Source of the DNA: Streptomyces sp. NBC_00353
Lineage (GTDB): Bacteria; Actinomycetota; Actinomycetes; Streptomycetales; Streptomycetaceae
Direction: 5' to 3'
Length of the DNA stretch: 64,000 nucleotides
Assembly (NCBI RefSeq): GCF_036108815.1
Contig: NZ_CP107985.1
Coordinates: 5,704,001 to 5,768,000 of the forward strand
Made by a program: the position numbers and the translations under genes. Every line of letters begins with the position of its first letter. Positions within the stretch are counted from its first letter, which is position 1. Shown here piece by piece: positions 40,683 through 48,892 of the stretch. The notes under the pieces were generated by a model, which was not told where the DNA came from, did no database searches, and saw nothing but the letters and a program-made list of their open reading frames with translations.

Positions 40683-42107
40683 TCAGTGGTGGAAGGCCGT
40701 CGCGACCTCCCGGTCATGACTCAACGGGTGCCGCTGGCTGCGCAGTTCGGGCAGCAGCAGGCGGAGGTCCTCCAGGAGCAGTTCCGCGAGGTCCGAGGAG
40801 AAACCGTTGCGGCACACCACCCGGAGCACCGAAAGATCCTGCCGGTTGGCGGGGAAGGTGTACGCGGGCACCAGCCAGCCGTGCTCGCGCAGCCGCCGCG
40901 ACACGTCGAAGACGTCGTACGCCTGCACTTCGGGGGCGGTGGTCAGGGCGAAGACAGGCAACTCCTCGCCCCTGGTGAGGAGTTGGAAGTCGCCCAGCTT
41001 CTCGATCTGTGCGGCGAGCCCGCTCGCCACATCGCGGGAGGCCTGCTGAACGGCGCGGTAGCCGTCCCGGCCCAGCCGCAGGAAGCAGTAGTACTGCGCC
41101 ACCACCTGCGCGCCGGGCCGGGAGAAGTTCAGCGCGAAGGTCGGCATGTCGCCGCCCAGGTAGTTGACCCGGAAGACGAGCTCCTCGGGGAGATCCGCGG
41201 GCGAGCGCCACAGCACCCAGCCGACGCCCGGGTAGACCAGACCGTATTTGTGCCCGGAGGTGTTGATGGACGACACCCGGGGAAGCCGGAAGTCCCACAC
41301 CAGGTCCTCGTCCAGGAACGGCGCCACCATCGCACCGGACGCGCCGTCGACATGGACGGGGATGTCGAGGCCGGTGCGTTCCTGCAGGGCGTCCAGGGCC
41401 GCGCAGAGGTCGGCGATGGGCTCGTACGAACCGTCGAAGGTGGAGCCCAGGATCCCGACCACGCCGATGGTGTTCTCGTCGCAGAGTTCGGCGGCGGCCT
41501 GCGGGTCGAGATGGAAACGGCCGCCCTCCATCGGGACCTGCCGGGCCTCGACCTCCCAGAAATTGCAGAACTTGTCCCAGCAGACCTGCACATTGATGCC
41601 CATGACCAGATTGGGCTTGGCGCTCGCCGGGTAGCGGTCGGCGTTCCTGGCCGCCCAGCGGCGTTTGAGCGCCAGGCCGGCGAGCATGCAGGCCTCGCTG
41701 GAGCCGGTGGTCGAACAGCCCACCGTCGTCGAGGGGTCGGGCGCGTTCCACAGGTCGGCGAGCATCGCCACACAGCGGCGTTCCAGCTCGGCGGTGCGCG
41801 GGTACTCGTCCTTGTCGATCATGTTCTTGTCCCGGCACTCGCCCATCAGCACCCCGGCCTCGGGCTCCATCCAGGTGGTGACGAAGGTGGCTAGATTGAG
41901 CCGGGAGTTTCCGTCGAGCATCAGCTCGTCATGGACCAGGCCGTACGCGGTCGAGGGCGGCAGCGGTCCGTCGGGCAGCCGGTGCCGCGGCGGCGCGGAC
42001 GTCATCCCGACCGTCGGATCCGCCTCCCCGAAGAACGGGTTGAAGGCACGCCTGCGCCGCTCTTTGGACGGTTCCTTCTCGTGGTTCGAACCCTTGTGGA
42101 GAGGCAT
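40683..42107 (-). CDS. gad: Glutamate decarboxylase
   Basis: 474 aa, PLP-dependent. Lys287 in NTSGHKYGLVYPGVGW forms the Schiff base, HVDGASGAMVAPF (252-264) holds the cofactor-binding Asp, and DLPEELVFRVNYLGGDMPTFALNFSRPGAQV matches bacterial GadB. It converts glutamate to 4-aminobutyrate and CO2, consuming a proton in acid resistance. The start is ATG 42107. The N-terminal 35 residues include KERRRRAFNPFFGEADP. It converges with PadR (17-bp gap) and is 58 bp downstream of the WrbA-type gene, so both may share a transcript. Confidence 0.95.
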   Translation of the reverse strand: MPLHKGSNHEKEPSKERRRRAFNPFFGEADPTVGMTSAPPRHRLPDGPLPPSTAYGLVHDELMLDGNSRLNLATFVTTWMEPEAGVLMGECRDKNMIDKDEYPRTAELERRCVAMLADLWNAPDPSTTVGCSTTGSSEACMLAGLALKRRWAARNADRYPASAKPNLVMGINVQVCWDKFCNFWEVEARQVPMEGGRFHLDPQAAAELCDENTIGVVGILGSTFDGSYEPIADLCAALDALQERTGLDIPVHVDGASGAMVAPFLDEDLVWDFRLPRVSSINTSGHKYGLVYPGVGWVLWRSPADLPEELVFRVNYLGGDMPTFALNFSRPGAQVVAQYYCFLRLGRDGYRAVQQASRDVASGLAAQIEKLGDFQLLTRGEELPVFALTTAPEVQAYDVFDVSRRLREHGWLVPAYTFPANRQDLSVLRVVCRNGFSSDLAELLLEDLRLLLPELRSQRHPLSHDREVATAFHH

Positions 42108-42165
42108 CGGCGGACAGTCCTTCTCAGCTCGTGGCGGTGATGACGGTGGCGGTGGCCTGCTCGGT

Positions 42166-42789
42166 TCAGCTCCCGGACGCGAGGCCGGACTTGATGGCGC
42201 GGGTGAACTTCACGACCCGCTCGGCCTGCACCCGGGCCGCGGTCAGGGTCTGCTCACCGACCGGGATGTCACCCTGCCCGGCGACGTGCGAGGTGCCGTA
42301 CGGATTGCCGTCGACGAACTTCGTCGGGTCCGTGTAACCGGGGGCGACGAGGATGCCGCCGAAGTGATGGATCGAGTTGTAGAGCGCCAACAGCGTGGAC
42401 TCCTGACCGCCGTGCGCGGTGCTGGTGGAGGTGAAGCCGCTGTAGACCTTGTCCGCGAGCTGACCCGCCTGCCAGAGGGCGCCCAGCCGGTCCAGGAACT
42501 CCTTGAGCTGGGCGGCGACATTGCCGAACCGGGTCGGCGACCCGAAAATCACGGCATCCGCCCAGATCACGTCGTCCTTCGAGGCCTCGGCGATGCCGGC
42601 GGTCGCCTTCGCGTTGGCGGCCCAGGCCGGGTTGGAGTCGATGGCCGCCTGCGGCGCGAGCTCAACCGTCTTGCGCAGCCGCACCTCCGCGCCGGCCTTC
42701 TCGGCGCTCTCCGCAATGGTCTTGGCGATGGTCGCGACGGTGCCGGTGGCGGAGTAGTAGACGACGGCGACGTGGACAGGCATGGGCAT
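42166..42789 (-). CDS. NAD(P)H:quinone oxidoreductase, WrbA type
   Basis: 207-aa flavodoxin-fold protein. The FMN phosphate loop is YYSATGTVATIAK, the flavin-binding stretch FGSPTRFGNVAAQLKEFLDR, and GGQESTLLALYNSIHHFGGILVAPGY is the WrbA signature. It reduces quinones by two electrons and protects from oxidative stress. ATG 42789 follows GGAGG at 7 nt; a second ATG lies two codons on. Its position between a chloride channel and glutamate decarboxylase suggests a stress-related minus-strand group. Confidence 0.9.
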   Translation of the reverse strand: MPMPVHVAVVYYSATGTVATIAKTIAESAEKAGAEVRLRKTVELAPQAAIDSNPAWAANAKATAGIAEASKDDVIWADAVIFGSPTRFGNVAAQLKEFLDRLGALWQAGQLADKVYSGFTSTSTAHGGQESTLLALYNSIHHFGGILVAPGYTDPTKFVDGNPYGTSHVAGQGDIPVGEQTLTAARVQAERVVKFTRAIKSGLASGS

Positions 42790-42891
42790 ACGGGAACCTC
42801 CGACGGGCAGACCGGGACGTGGCCATACGAATGTGACGATACGGACAACTGTCGCGACCGGCGCGTCGGACAGGCACGGTGCGGGTCCGGT

Positions 42892-44169
42892 TCACCTCAG
42901 TGGTGTGCCGTCCTCGTGGAGCTGCATCTGCGGCCGCCCGGTCACCAGCAGCCAGCCCGGCAGCGAGGCGACGCACAGAAGCGGCAGCACGGCCGCGTCG
43001 CTGACCAGCACCGCCGCCGTGAACAGGCTCAACCAGCCCTGCCGGGTGATGGCGAGCAGAACCCCCAGCACCGCGCACGGCACCGCGAGCGCCGGCGGCA
43101 CCGTGTCGACCGCGGCATGGGCGCACACCCCGAGCGCTACGCCGACGAACACAGCAGGGAAGATCCGGCCGCCCCGGAAGCCGCAGGTCGCGGCGGTCAC
43201 CAGCGCGGCCGTCTTCACCGCCGCCATGGCGGCGAACTGGCCGGCCGACCAGCCGTTCGGATCGGCGCCGAGCTCCTTCACCTCGTCCAGTCCCTTGAAG
43301 AGCGTGAGATGCCCGCCGAGTGCGCCGAGCAGACCGAGCACCAGACCGCCGCAGGTCAGCATCAGGACCGGATGACGCAGTGTGCGAAAGGCGCGGTGCA
43401 CGTACGGGAACGCGTACACCGCCGCCAGTCCGAGCAGCGCCGCGGCCGACGTGATCACGACCGACGAGAGCAGATCGCCCCAGTGCGGGCCGGGGTACGG
43501 CGGCAGTGACAGGCCGAAGCTGGGGTGGGCCAGCAGCGACATGGTGAGTGCCCCCGCGGCGCCCGCCGCGAGCGGACCGAAGAGCCGGTCCCAGAGTGCG
43601 CCCGGCGTGCCCCCGTCGGCCGCGAGCGACTCGGAGAGGATCAGGGCCGCGGCGATCGGGGTGCCGAACAGCGCGCCGATGGTGCCGGCCGAGGCGAGCG
43701 CGATCCACAGGGCGGCCGGAGTCCGTGGGGCGACCCGGCGGCCCAGCCAGAAGGTGAGCGCGATATTGGCGGCGGTGATCGGGTTCTCGGGCCCCAGGCT
43801 GACCCCGCCGGCCAGCGCCAGGACCGTCACGACCAGCAGCCCGGGGATGACGTCCGGCGGCAGGGGCGGATCGACCAGCCCGGTGGTGGCCGGGTCGGGT
43901 CCGGCGTGACCGTGCACCGTACGGATGACCAGGCCGGTCGCGAGGCCGGTGGCAGTGAGCATCACGATCATCCACAGCGAGGAGTACCTGCCGATGGAGA
44001 GCGCCTCGGGAAGCGTCTCCCAGAGCACGTCCTGGAACTGCTCCGCGACGAGACTGATGCCGAGCAGGACGAGCGCCGACGCCACACCCACGACCAGGGC
44101 GGGCACGATGAGAAGCAGCAGCCGACGTGCGGAGGCGGACTCGGCGAGCGCGGGGGAGTCGGAGACCAT
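42892..44169 (-). CDS. ClC-family ion channel/transporter
   Basis: 425-aa membrane protein with about ten helices. Filter motifs are diverged from canonical ClC: GGVSLGPENP replaces GxxxGREGP, and CGFRGGRIFPAVFVG gives the GGxFxP region. The central GSGIP motif is not recognisable. It probably moves chloride or another anion; the changed filter suggests a different ion or a fluoride-like specificity, which cannot be settled here. By remembered S. coelicolor annotation this type is called ion channel protein. The gene is leaderless: TAGGGT lies 6 nt before its ATG. Confidence 0.8.
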   Translation of the reverse strand: MVSDSPALAESASARRLLLLIVPALVVGVASALVLLGISLVAEQFQDVLWETLPEALSIGRYSSLWMIVMLTATGLATGLVIRTVHGHAGPDPATTGLVDPPLPPDVIPGLLVVTVLALAGGVSLGPENPITAANIALTFWLGRRVAPRTPAALWIALASAGTIGALFGTPIAAALILSESLAADGGTPGALWDRLFGPLAAGAAGALTMSLLAHPSFGLSLPPYPGPHWGDLLSSVVITSAAALLGLAAVYAFPYVHRAFRTLRHPVLMLTCGGLVLGLLGALGGHLTLFKGLDEVKELGADPNGWSAGQFAAMAAVKTAALVTAATCGFRGGRIFPAVFVGVALGVCAHAAVDTVPPALAVPCAVLGVLLAITRQGWLSLFTAAVLVSDAAVLPLLCVASLPGWLLVTGRPQMQLHEDGTPLR

Positions 44170-44175
44170 CGGCTC

Positions 44176-44181
44176 ACCCTA
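44176..44181 (-). promoter_or_regulatory. -10 box of a probable leaderless promoter
   Basis: On the minus strand TAGGGT lies 6 nt before the ATG at 44169. Confidence 0.55.
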
Positions 44182-44317
44182 GCGACGCAAAAGCCGCATA
44201 ATTCGCCGATCGGATCCAGGTGTGAGGGCAATTCGGGCTTGCACCTCACGTCACGTCAGGGCTCAGGCTCGGACACGTACCGACGTACAGAGCGAAGAGA
44301 AGAAGGGGCGGGGAACC

Positions 44318-45076
44318 GTGGATCACTCCGTGGGGCAGGTCGCCGGTTTCGCCGGAGTCACGGTGCGCACACTGCACCACTACGACGGCATCGGACTGCT
44401 CTCGCCCAGCGGGCGCAGCCACGCGGGCCACCGGCGCTACGACGACGGCGACCTCGACCGGCTGCAGCAGATCCTGTTCTACCGGGAGCTCGGCTTCCCG
44501 CTCGAAGAGATCGCGGTGCTGCTCGACGACCCGGACGCGGATCCGCAGGACCATCTGCGCCGCCAGCACGCTTTGCTGTCCGGCCGGATCGCCGAGCTCC
44601 AGAAGATGGCCGCCGCCGTCGAAACAGCCATGGAGGCACGGAAGATGGGCATCAATCTCACGCCCGAGGAGAAGTTCGAGGTCTTCGGGGCCAAGGACCC
44701 GGAGGAGCACGCGGAGGAGGCCGAGCGCCGCTGGGGCGGAACGGCCACGTACGCGGAGTCGCAGCGCCGGGTGGCCCGCTACACCAAGGACGACTGGAAG
44801 CGGATGCAGGCCGAGGTCGCCGCATGGGGCGAGGCGTACAGCGCTGTGATGGAGGCGGGCGAGCCGGCCGGCTCGGAGGCCGCGACGGAGCTGGCCGAGG
44901 CGCACCGGCTCCACATCTCCACATGGTTCTACGAATGCACCTACGAGATCCACCGCGGGCTCGGCGAGATGTACGTGTGCGAACCGCAGTTCCGCGCGTA
45001 CTACGAATCGATCCGGCCCGGTCTGGCCGAGCACCTCCGGGACGCGATCGACGCCAACGCGGAGCGCCGGGCGTAA
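44318..45076 (+). CDS. tipA: Thiopeptide-responsive MerR-family regulator TipAL
   Basis: 252 aa from GTG 44318, with AAGGGGCGGGG upstream. MerR helix-turn-helix at residues 3-70 (SVGQVAGFAGVTVRTLHHYDGIGLLSP), a coiled coil at 77-108, and a TipAS drug-binding domain from Met110 on. ATG 44645 (Met110) has its own site GGAGG (44633-44637), so the short TipAS form of 143 aa is also likely to be made, as in S. lividans where it starts at Met110. Cys207 in WFYECTYEIHRG is in the region where TipAL reacts covalently with thiopeptides (from memory); a second Cys is at 221. Binding of thiostrepton-like antibiotics activates its own promoter. Confidence 0.9.
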   Translation: MDHSVGQVAGFAGVTVRTLHHYDGIGLLSPSGRSHAGHRRYDDGDLDRLQQILFYRELGFPLEEIAVLLDDPDADPQDHLRRQHALLSGRIAELQKMAAAVETAMEARKMGINLTPEEKFEVFGAKDPEEHAEEAERRWGGTATYAESQRRVARYTKDDWKRMQAEVAAWGEAYSAVMEAGEPAGSEAATELAEAHRLHISTWFYECTYEIHRGLGEMYVCEPQFRAYYESIRPGLAEHLRDAIDANAERRA

Positions 45077-45084
45077 CTCCCTGA

Positions 45085-45113
45085 ACGGGGGCCGAAGGCG
45101 CCTCGGCCCCCGT
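45085..45113. terminator. Bidirectional terminator between tipA and the YbjQ gene
   Basis: ACGGGGGCCGA (45085-45095) and TCGGCCCCCGT (45103-45113) form a perfect 11-bp stem between two converging genes. Confidence 0.8.
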
Positions 45114-45120
45114 CGGGCGG

Positions 45121-45486
45121 TCAGGTCTTGCTGATCACTGCCGCCGTGCCGTACGCACAGACCTCCGTGCCCACATCTGCCGCCTCCGTCACATCGAAGC
45201 GCATCATCAGCACCGCATTGGCGCCGCGGGCCATGGCCTGCTCGACGAGCCGCTCCATGGCCTGGTTGCGGGTGGCGACGAGGGTCTTGGTCAGCCCCTT
45301 CAGCTCGCCGCCGATCATCGACTTCAGCCCGGCGCCGATCTGGCTGCCGAGGTGACGCGAGCGCACCGTCAGGCCGAACACCTCACCGATCACCTGGGTC
45401 ACCTGGTAGCCGGGGACGTCATTGGTGGTGACGACCAGAACCTCGGACCGCGCGGTCTGACCGCCGCCGTAATCTTCAATGCCCAT
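45121..45486 (-). CDS. YbjQ/UPF0145-family protein
   Basis: 121 aa from ATG 45486, with AGGAGG correctly spaced upstream; the longer frame starting at 45870 is not supported. The pattern VVTTNDVPGYQVTQVIGEVFGLTVRSRHLGSQIGAGLKSMIGGELKGLTKTL, then ARGANAVLMMRFDV, is characteristic of the YbjQ/DUF74 family, which forms homopentamers and is structurally related to SHOCT/dodecin-like proteins. Function is unknown; a putative heavy-metal-binding label exists but has little basis. Confidence 0.85.
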   Translation of the reverse strand: MGIEDYGGGQTARSEVLVVTTNDVPGYQVTQVIGEVFGLTVRSRHLGSQIGAGLKSMIGGELKGLTKTLVATRNQAMERLVEQAMARGANAVLMMRFDVTEAADVGTEVCAYGTAAVISKT

Positions 45487-45532
45487 CGTGTGGCACCTCC
45501 TGGGGACAGCTTTGTCCCGGTTCACCCCCTGT

Positions 45533-45554
45533 GCATCCTCGCGGCATCCTCGCG
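45533..45554. repeat. Tandem 11-bp repeat in a divergent promoter region
   Basis: GCATCCTCGCG occurs twice, head to tail and exact, between the divergent YbjQ and DedA genes (157-bp gap). It could be an operator; no family is recognised. Confidence 0.6.
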
Positions 45555-45643
45555 TGGGCCACTGGAACCCGGAGGCGCCTTGTGGCGTTGATAGCTTTGG
45601 GCGGCCACGCAGCCACCATCGACCGATCCTGGAGCCCGGACCC

Positions 45644-46357
45644 TTGAATACGCTTGCGCTCGGACCGAGCTGGCTGGACCCGGACCATCTCATCGGGCAG
45701 TTCGGCCTGCTCGGTGTGCTGGTCATCGTCTTCGCCGAGTCCGGGCTGCTGATCGGTTTCTTCCTGCCCGGTGACTCCCTGCTGTTCACCACGGGCCTTC
45801 TGGTGACGACGGACAAGCTGCACACCCCGCTGTGGCTGGTCTGCGTCCTGGTGGCGCTGGCGGCGATCATCGGCGACCAGGTGGGCTATCTCTTCGGCCG
45901 CAAGGTCGGCCCGTCGCTCTTCAAGCGGCCGGACTCCCGCCTCTTCAAGCAGGAGAACGTCGAGAAGGCCCACGAATTCTTCGAGAAGTACGGTCCGAAG
46001 TCGCTGATCCTGGCCCGCTTCGTGCCCGTCGTGCGTACGTTCACGCCGATCATCGCCGGTGTGAGCCGGATGAACTACCGCTCGTTCATCACGTTCAACA
46101 TCATCGGCGGCGTGCTCTGGGGCGTCGGCGTCACACTGCTCGGTGCCGGGCTCGGCCAGATCGAGTTCGTCCGCAAGAACATCGAGGCGATGCTCGTCCT
46201 GATCGTGCTGATCTCGGTGGTGCCGATCGCGATCGAGTTCCTGCGCGCCCGCAGCAAGGCGAAGAAGGAAGCGGCCGCCCAGGGCGAGGGCCGGGACCAG
46301 ATCGCCGGAGGCGGCAGCCCGGCTCCGGGCCAGCGCGGCCGCCACGCCAAGCGCTGA
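45644..46357 (+). CDS. DedA-family membrane protein
   Basis: 237 aa from TTG 45644, with GGAG 9 nt upstream; upstream in-frame starts run through the divergent gene's promoter. DedA/SNARE-associated pattern: FAESGLLIGFFLPGDSLLFTTGLL, then GDQVGYLFGRKVGPSLF, KYGPKSLILARFVPVVRTFTPIIAGVSRMNYRSFITFNIIGGVLWGVGVTLLGAGLG. Conserved membrane Glu and Arg residues required for function are present. Family members are lipid flippase-like, acting on polyprenyl phosphate or phosphatidylethanolamine. The tail is basic (KAKKEAAAQG, GRHAKR). Confidence 0.9.
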   Translation: MNTLALGPSWLDPDHLIGQFGLLGVLVIVFAESGLLIGFFLPGDSLLFTTGLLVTTDKLHTPLWLVCVLVALAAIIGDQVGYLFGRKVGPSLFKRPDSRLFKQENVEKAHEFFEKYGPKSLILARFVPVVRTFTPIIAGVSRMNYRSFITFNIIGGVLWGVGVTLLGAGLGQIEFVRKNIEAMLVLIVLISVVPIAIEFLRARSKAKKEAAAQGEGRDQIAGGGSPAPGQRGRHAKR

Positions 46358-46382
46358 CCCGACTGGGTACCGGCAGAGGGCG

Positions 46383-48086
46383 TCAGAAGCCGCGCGTCCG
46401 CTTGGCCGCGCGGCGGTTCGCCCCGCCGACCGCTCCCGGCACCCGCATGAACAGCCGGGAGATCTCGCTCCCCAGGTTCACCCCGATCGCGATGGCCAGC
46501 GCCGTCGCCACCGCGGTCGACAGCGAGGCGAGCCCCCGGTCCAGCTCGTTCTGCGCGACACCCAGCAGACCGAAGTACGTGGCCGAACCAGGCAGCAGCG
46601 GACCGATCGCCGCCGTGATGAACGGCAGCGACGAGGTGTACCGGTACCGCGAGAACAGCTGCCCGAAGAGCCCCACCAGACCCGCCGCCACCGCCGTCGC
46701 CGCCACCGGCGAGATACCGGCGGTCCGGGCCATCGCCCCGTAGATCACCCAGGCCACACCGCCGTTGAGGGTCACCGCGAGCACCGTGGACCGTTCCTGC
46801 TGGAGCAGGATCGCGAAGGCGAAACAGAGCGCCATCGACGCCAGGATCTGCACCACCGGCCGGTCGTGGGCCACGAACCGCTCCTCCGGATTGAGCTGGG
46901 CGCCCAGCTGCACCCCCAGATACAGGACCAGCAGCACACCGGTGACGATGGCGATGAAGAAGTACATGACTTCGAGGAGCCGGGCCGCCGCGGTGATGTA
47001 GTAGCCGGTCAGACCGTCCTGGACGCCCGCCACCAGAGCCCGCCCGGGCAGCAGGGCGAACAGCCCACCGGTGATGACGGCGGACGGCCGGATGCCCGTC
47101 GAGTGGGTCAGGGTCAGTGCGACCCCTATCGCGGCCGGAGGCATCGCCGCCACCACGAACTGGTAGAACTCCGGCATCCCGCGCCCCGCGAAGAGCCAGG
47201 CGAGCCGGTCGCCGAGCATCGCGCCGGCCGCCGCCACCACGAAGACCAGCGCGTTGCCGCCGACCAGCACCGACGCCGCACCGGCCAGCCCGCCGCCGGC
47301 CAGCGTCAGCACCCAGCCGGGGTACGGATGCCGGTTGCGCCGGATCTCGGCGAGCCGCCGGTACGCCTCCTCCAGGGAGACCTCGACATCCTCGGTGGTG
47401 ATGTCGTCGACGAGCCGGAAGACGGCCGCCAGCCGGGTGTAGTCGGTGCCGCGGCGGCGTACGGTGCGGCTCGCCGTCACCGGATCGTCGACCAGCGACG
47501 GCTGGTGCGAGATCGACAGCAGGGTGAAGGTGACCGTCGGCTCGCAGCGGTCGAGACCGTAACTGCGGGTCACCGCGAACATCGCGGCCTCGACGTCCTC
47601 CGCGCCCTCGCCGCCCGCGAGCAGCAACTCCCCGATACGCAAGGTCAGGTCGAGCACGCGCGGCACCGCGGGACCCGCTTCGTCCGGCTTCTGCACCGGC
47701 TCGGGCGCCGGCCGCTCGGCGACGGGCATCCGCAGCATCGTGCGCATCCGGTCCTGCCAGGGGGCCTCCTTGGTCAGCTGGACCATCGGAATGCCGTGCG
47801 CCGGGGTGAAAGCGGGCGGCGACTGCCTGGCGCCGTGGGTGCGCGGCGGGGCGAACGCGGAACCGATCGTGTCCGAGCCGCTGCCCGAACCCGATCCGGA
47901 GCCGGAAGCGGAACCTGTGCCAGGTGGCTCGGGCGTCAGACCGGCCGGAATGGCGAACTCCGAGGTGGGATGGTCGTCCTCCGACGGAGTCGCGGACTTC
48001 CCCACCCCCTCCGGCGGGACGAAGGCGCTGCGCGCCTCGTCGGACTGGGGCTTCTGGTCCTCAGGACCGCCCTGTTCCGCCACCAC
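46383..48086 (-). CDS. Threonine/serine exporter family protein (ThrE-like)
   Basis: 567 aa from GTG 48086 (two GTG in a row, with AAGGAGCGAGG upstream); the frame is open to 48179. The first about 150 residues are disordered and contain a Gly-Ser run (ASGSGSGSGSGSD), then a DUF1212 domain (about 140-300) with LRIGELLLAGGEGAEDVEAAMFAVTRSYGLDRCEPTVTFTLLSIS, followed by about ten helices in the ThrE C-terminal half. Corynebacterium ThrE exports threonine and serine; the family call is firm, the substrate inferred. It converges on the DedA gene. Confidence 0.85.
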   Translation of the reverse strand: MVAEQGGPEDQKPQSDEARSAFVPPEGVGKSATPSEDDHPTSEFAIPAGLTPEPPGTGSASGSGSGSGSGSDTIGSAFAPPRTHGARQSPPAFTPAHGIPMVQLTKEAPWQDRMRTMLRMPVAERPAPEPVQKPDEAGPAVPRVLDLTLRIGELLLAGGEGAEDVEAAMFAVTRSYGLDRCEPTVTFTLLSISHQPSLVDDPVTASRTVRRRGTDYTRLAAVFRLVDDITTEDVEVSLEEAYRRLAEIRRNRHPYPGWVLTLAGGGLAGAASVLVGGNALVFVVAAAGAMLGDRLAWLFAGRGMPEFYQFVVAAMPPAAIGVALTLTHSTGIRPSAVITGGLFALLPGRALVAGVQDGLTGYYITAAARLLEVMYFFIAIVTGVLLVLYLGVQLGAQLNPEERFVAHDRPVVQILASMALCFAFAILLQQERSTVLAVTLNGGVAWVIYGAMARTAGISPVAATAVAAGLVGLFGQLFSRYRYTSSLPFITAAIGPLLPGSATYFGLLGVAQNELDRGLASLSTAVATALAIAIGVNLGSEISRLFMRVPGAVGGANRRAAKRTRGF

Positions 48087-48165
48087 TCGACCTCGCTCCT
48101 TCTTGGCTGCGCGTCTTCGGTTGCGCTTGTGCCCAGTATGGGCACGGACATGGGTGCACACGCGA

Positions 48166-48202
48166 AACGGGCGGCACACCGGTGAAAGGTGTGCCGCCCG
48201 TT
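48166..48202. terminator. 15-bp inverted repeat between the ThrE and pyrophosphatase genes
   Basis: AACGGGCGGCACACC (48166-48180) and GGTGTGCCGCCCGTT (48188-48202) with a GGTGAAA loop. The core GGGCGGCACA recalls the hppA palindrome at 8273. It most likely ends the minus-strand pyrophosphatase transcript. Confidence 0.7.
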
Positions 48203-48269
48203 CCTTGCGCGGAACTGCAAACGGACCTTGCGCTGGACCGTACGGACCGTGCGCAGGACCGCATACGTA
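48203..48269 (+). repeat. Three imperfect 21-23-bp tandem repeats
   Basis: Units start CCTTGCGCGGAAC (48203), CCTTGCGCTGGACC (48226) and CCGTGCGCAGGACC (48247) and end ACGGA, ACGGA and ACGTA. They lie in the noncoding gap after ppa; role unknown. Confidence 0.55.
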
Positions 48270-48311
48270 ATCGGCGTCGAGCCTGTCCGACGACTGCGGG
48301 GACCGCAGGCG

Positions 48312-48806
48312 TCAGTGCGCGCCGCCCTGCGCCTCAAGGCGCTTGTAGGAGGCCTCGATCTCGGCCTCCGCCTCGGCGCGGCCGACCCAGTCGGCGCCCT
48401 CGACGGACTTGCCGGGCTCCAGGTCCTTGTAGACCTCGAAGAAGTGCTGGATCTCCAGGCGGTCGAACTCCGACACGTGGTGGATGTCGCGCAGGTGCTC
48501 CACCCGGGGGTCGGAGGCCGGGACGCACAGCAGCTTGTCGTCGCCGCCGGCCTCGTCCGTCATGCGGAACATGCCGATGGCGCGGCACTTGATGAGGCAG
48601 CCGGGGAAGGTCGGCTCGTCCAGGATGACCAGCGCGTCCAGCGGGTCGCCGTCCTCGCCGAGGGTGTTCTCGACGAAGCCGTAGTCCGCCGGGTAGCTGG
48701 TCGAGGTGAAGAGTCGACGGTCCAGGCGGATCCGACCGGTCTCGTGGTCCACCTCGTACTTGTTCCGCGAACCCTTCGGGATCTCGATGGTGACGTCGAA
48801 CTCCAC
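48312..48806 (-). CDS. ppa: Inorganic pyrophosphatase (soluble, family I)
   Basis: 164 aa from GTG 48806 (VEFDVTIEIPKGSRNKYEVDHETG), chosen because GGAGGAG is well placed and the remembered S. coelicolor protein begins MEFDVTIEIPKGSRNKYEV. The catalytic motif DGDPLDALVILDEPTFPGC and the metal-binding YPADYGFVENTLGEDGDP are intact. It hydrolyses pyrophosphate to drive biosynthesis, acting in the cytosol alongside the membrane HppA of this window. It is divergent from dacB (87 bp). Confidence 0.97.
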   Translation of the reverse strand: MEFDVTIEIPKGSRNKYEVDHETGRIRLDRRLFTSTSYPADYGFVENTLGEDGDPLDALVILDEPTFPGCLIKCRAIGMFRMTDEAGGDDKLLCVPASDPRVEHLRDIHHVSEFDRLEIQHFFEVYKDLEPGKSVEGADWVGRAEAEAEIEASYKRLEAQGGAH

Positions 48807-48892
48807 GGGTGGCTCCTCCATGATCAACACATACGACTGGTGATTAAGTGTCCCCCACGGAGATGTGTGCTCGCGAAAGGGGCTGGTCAACG

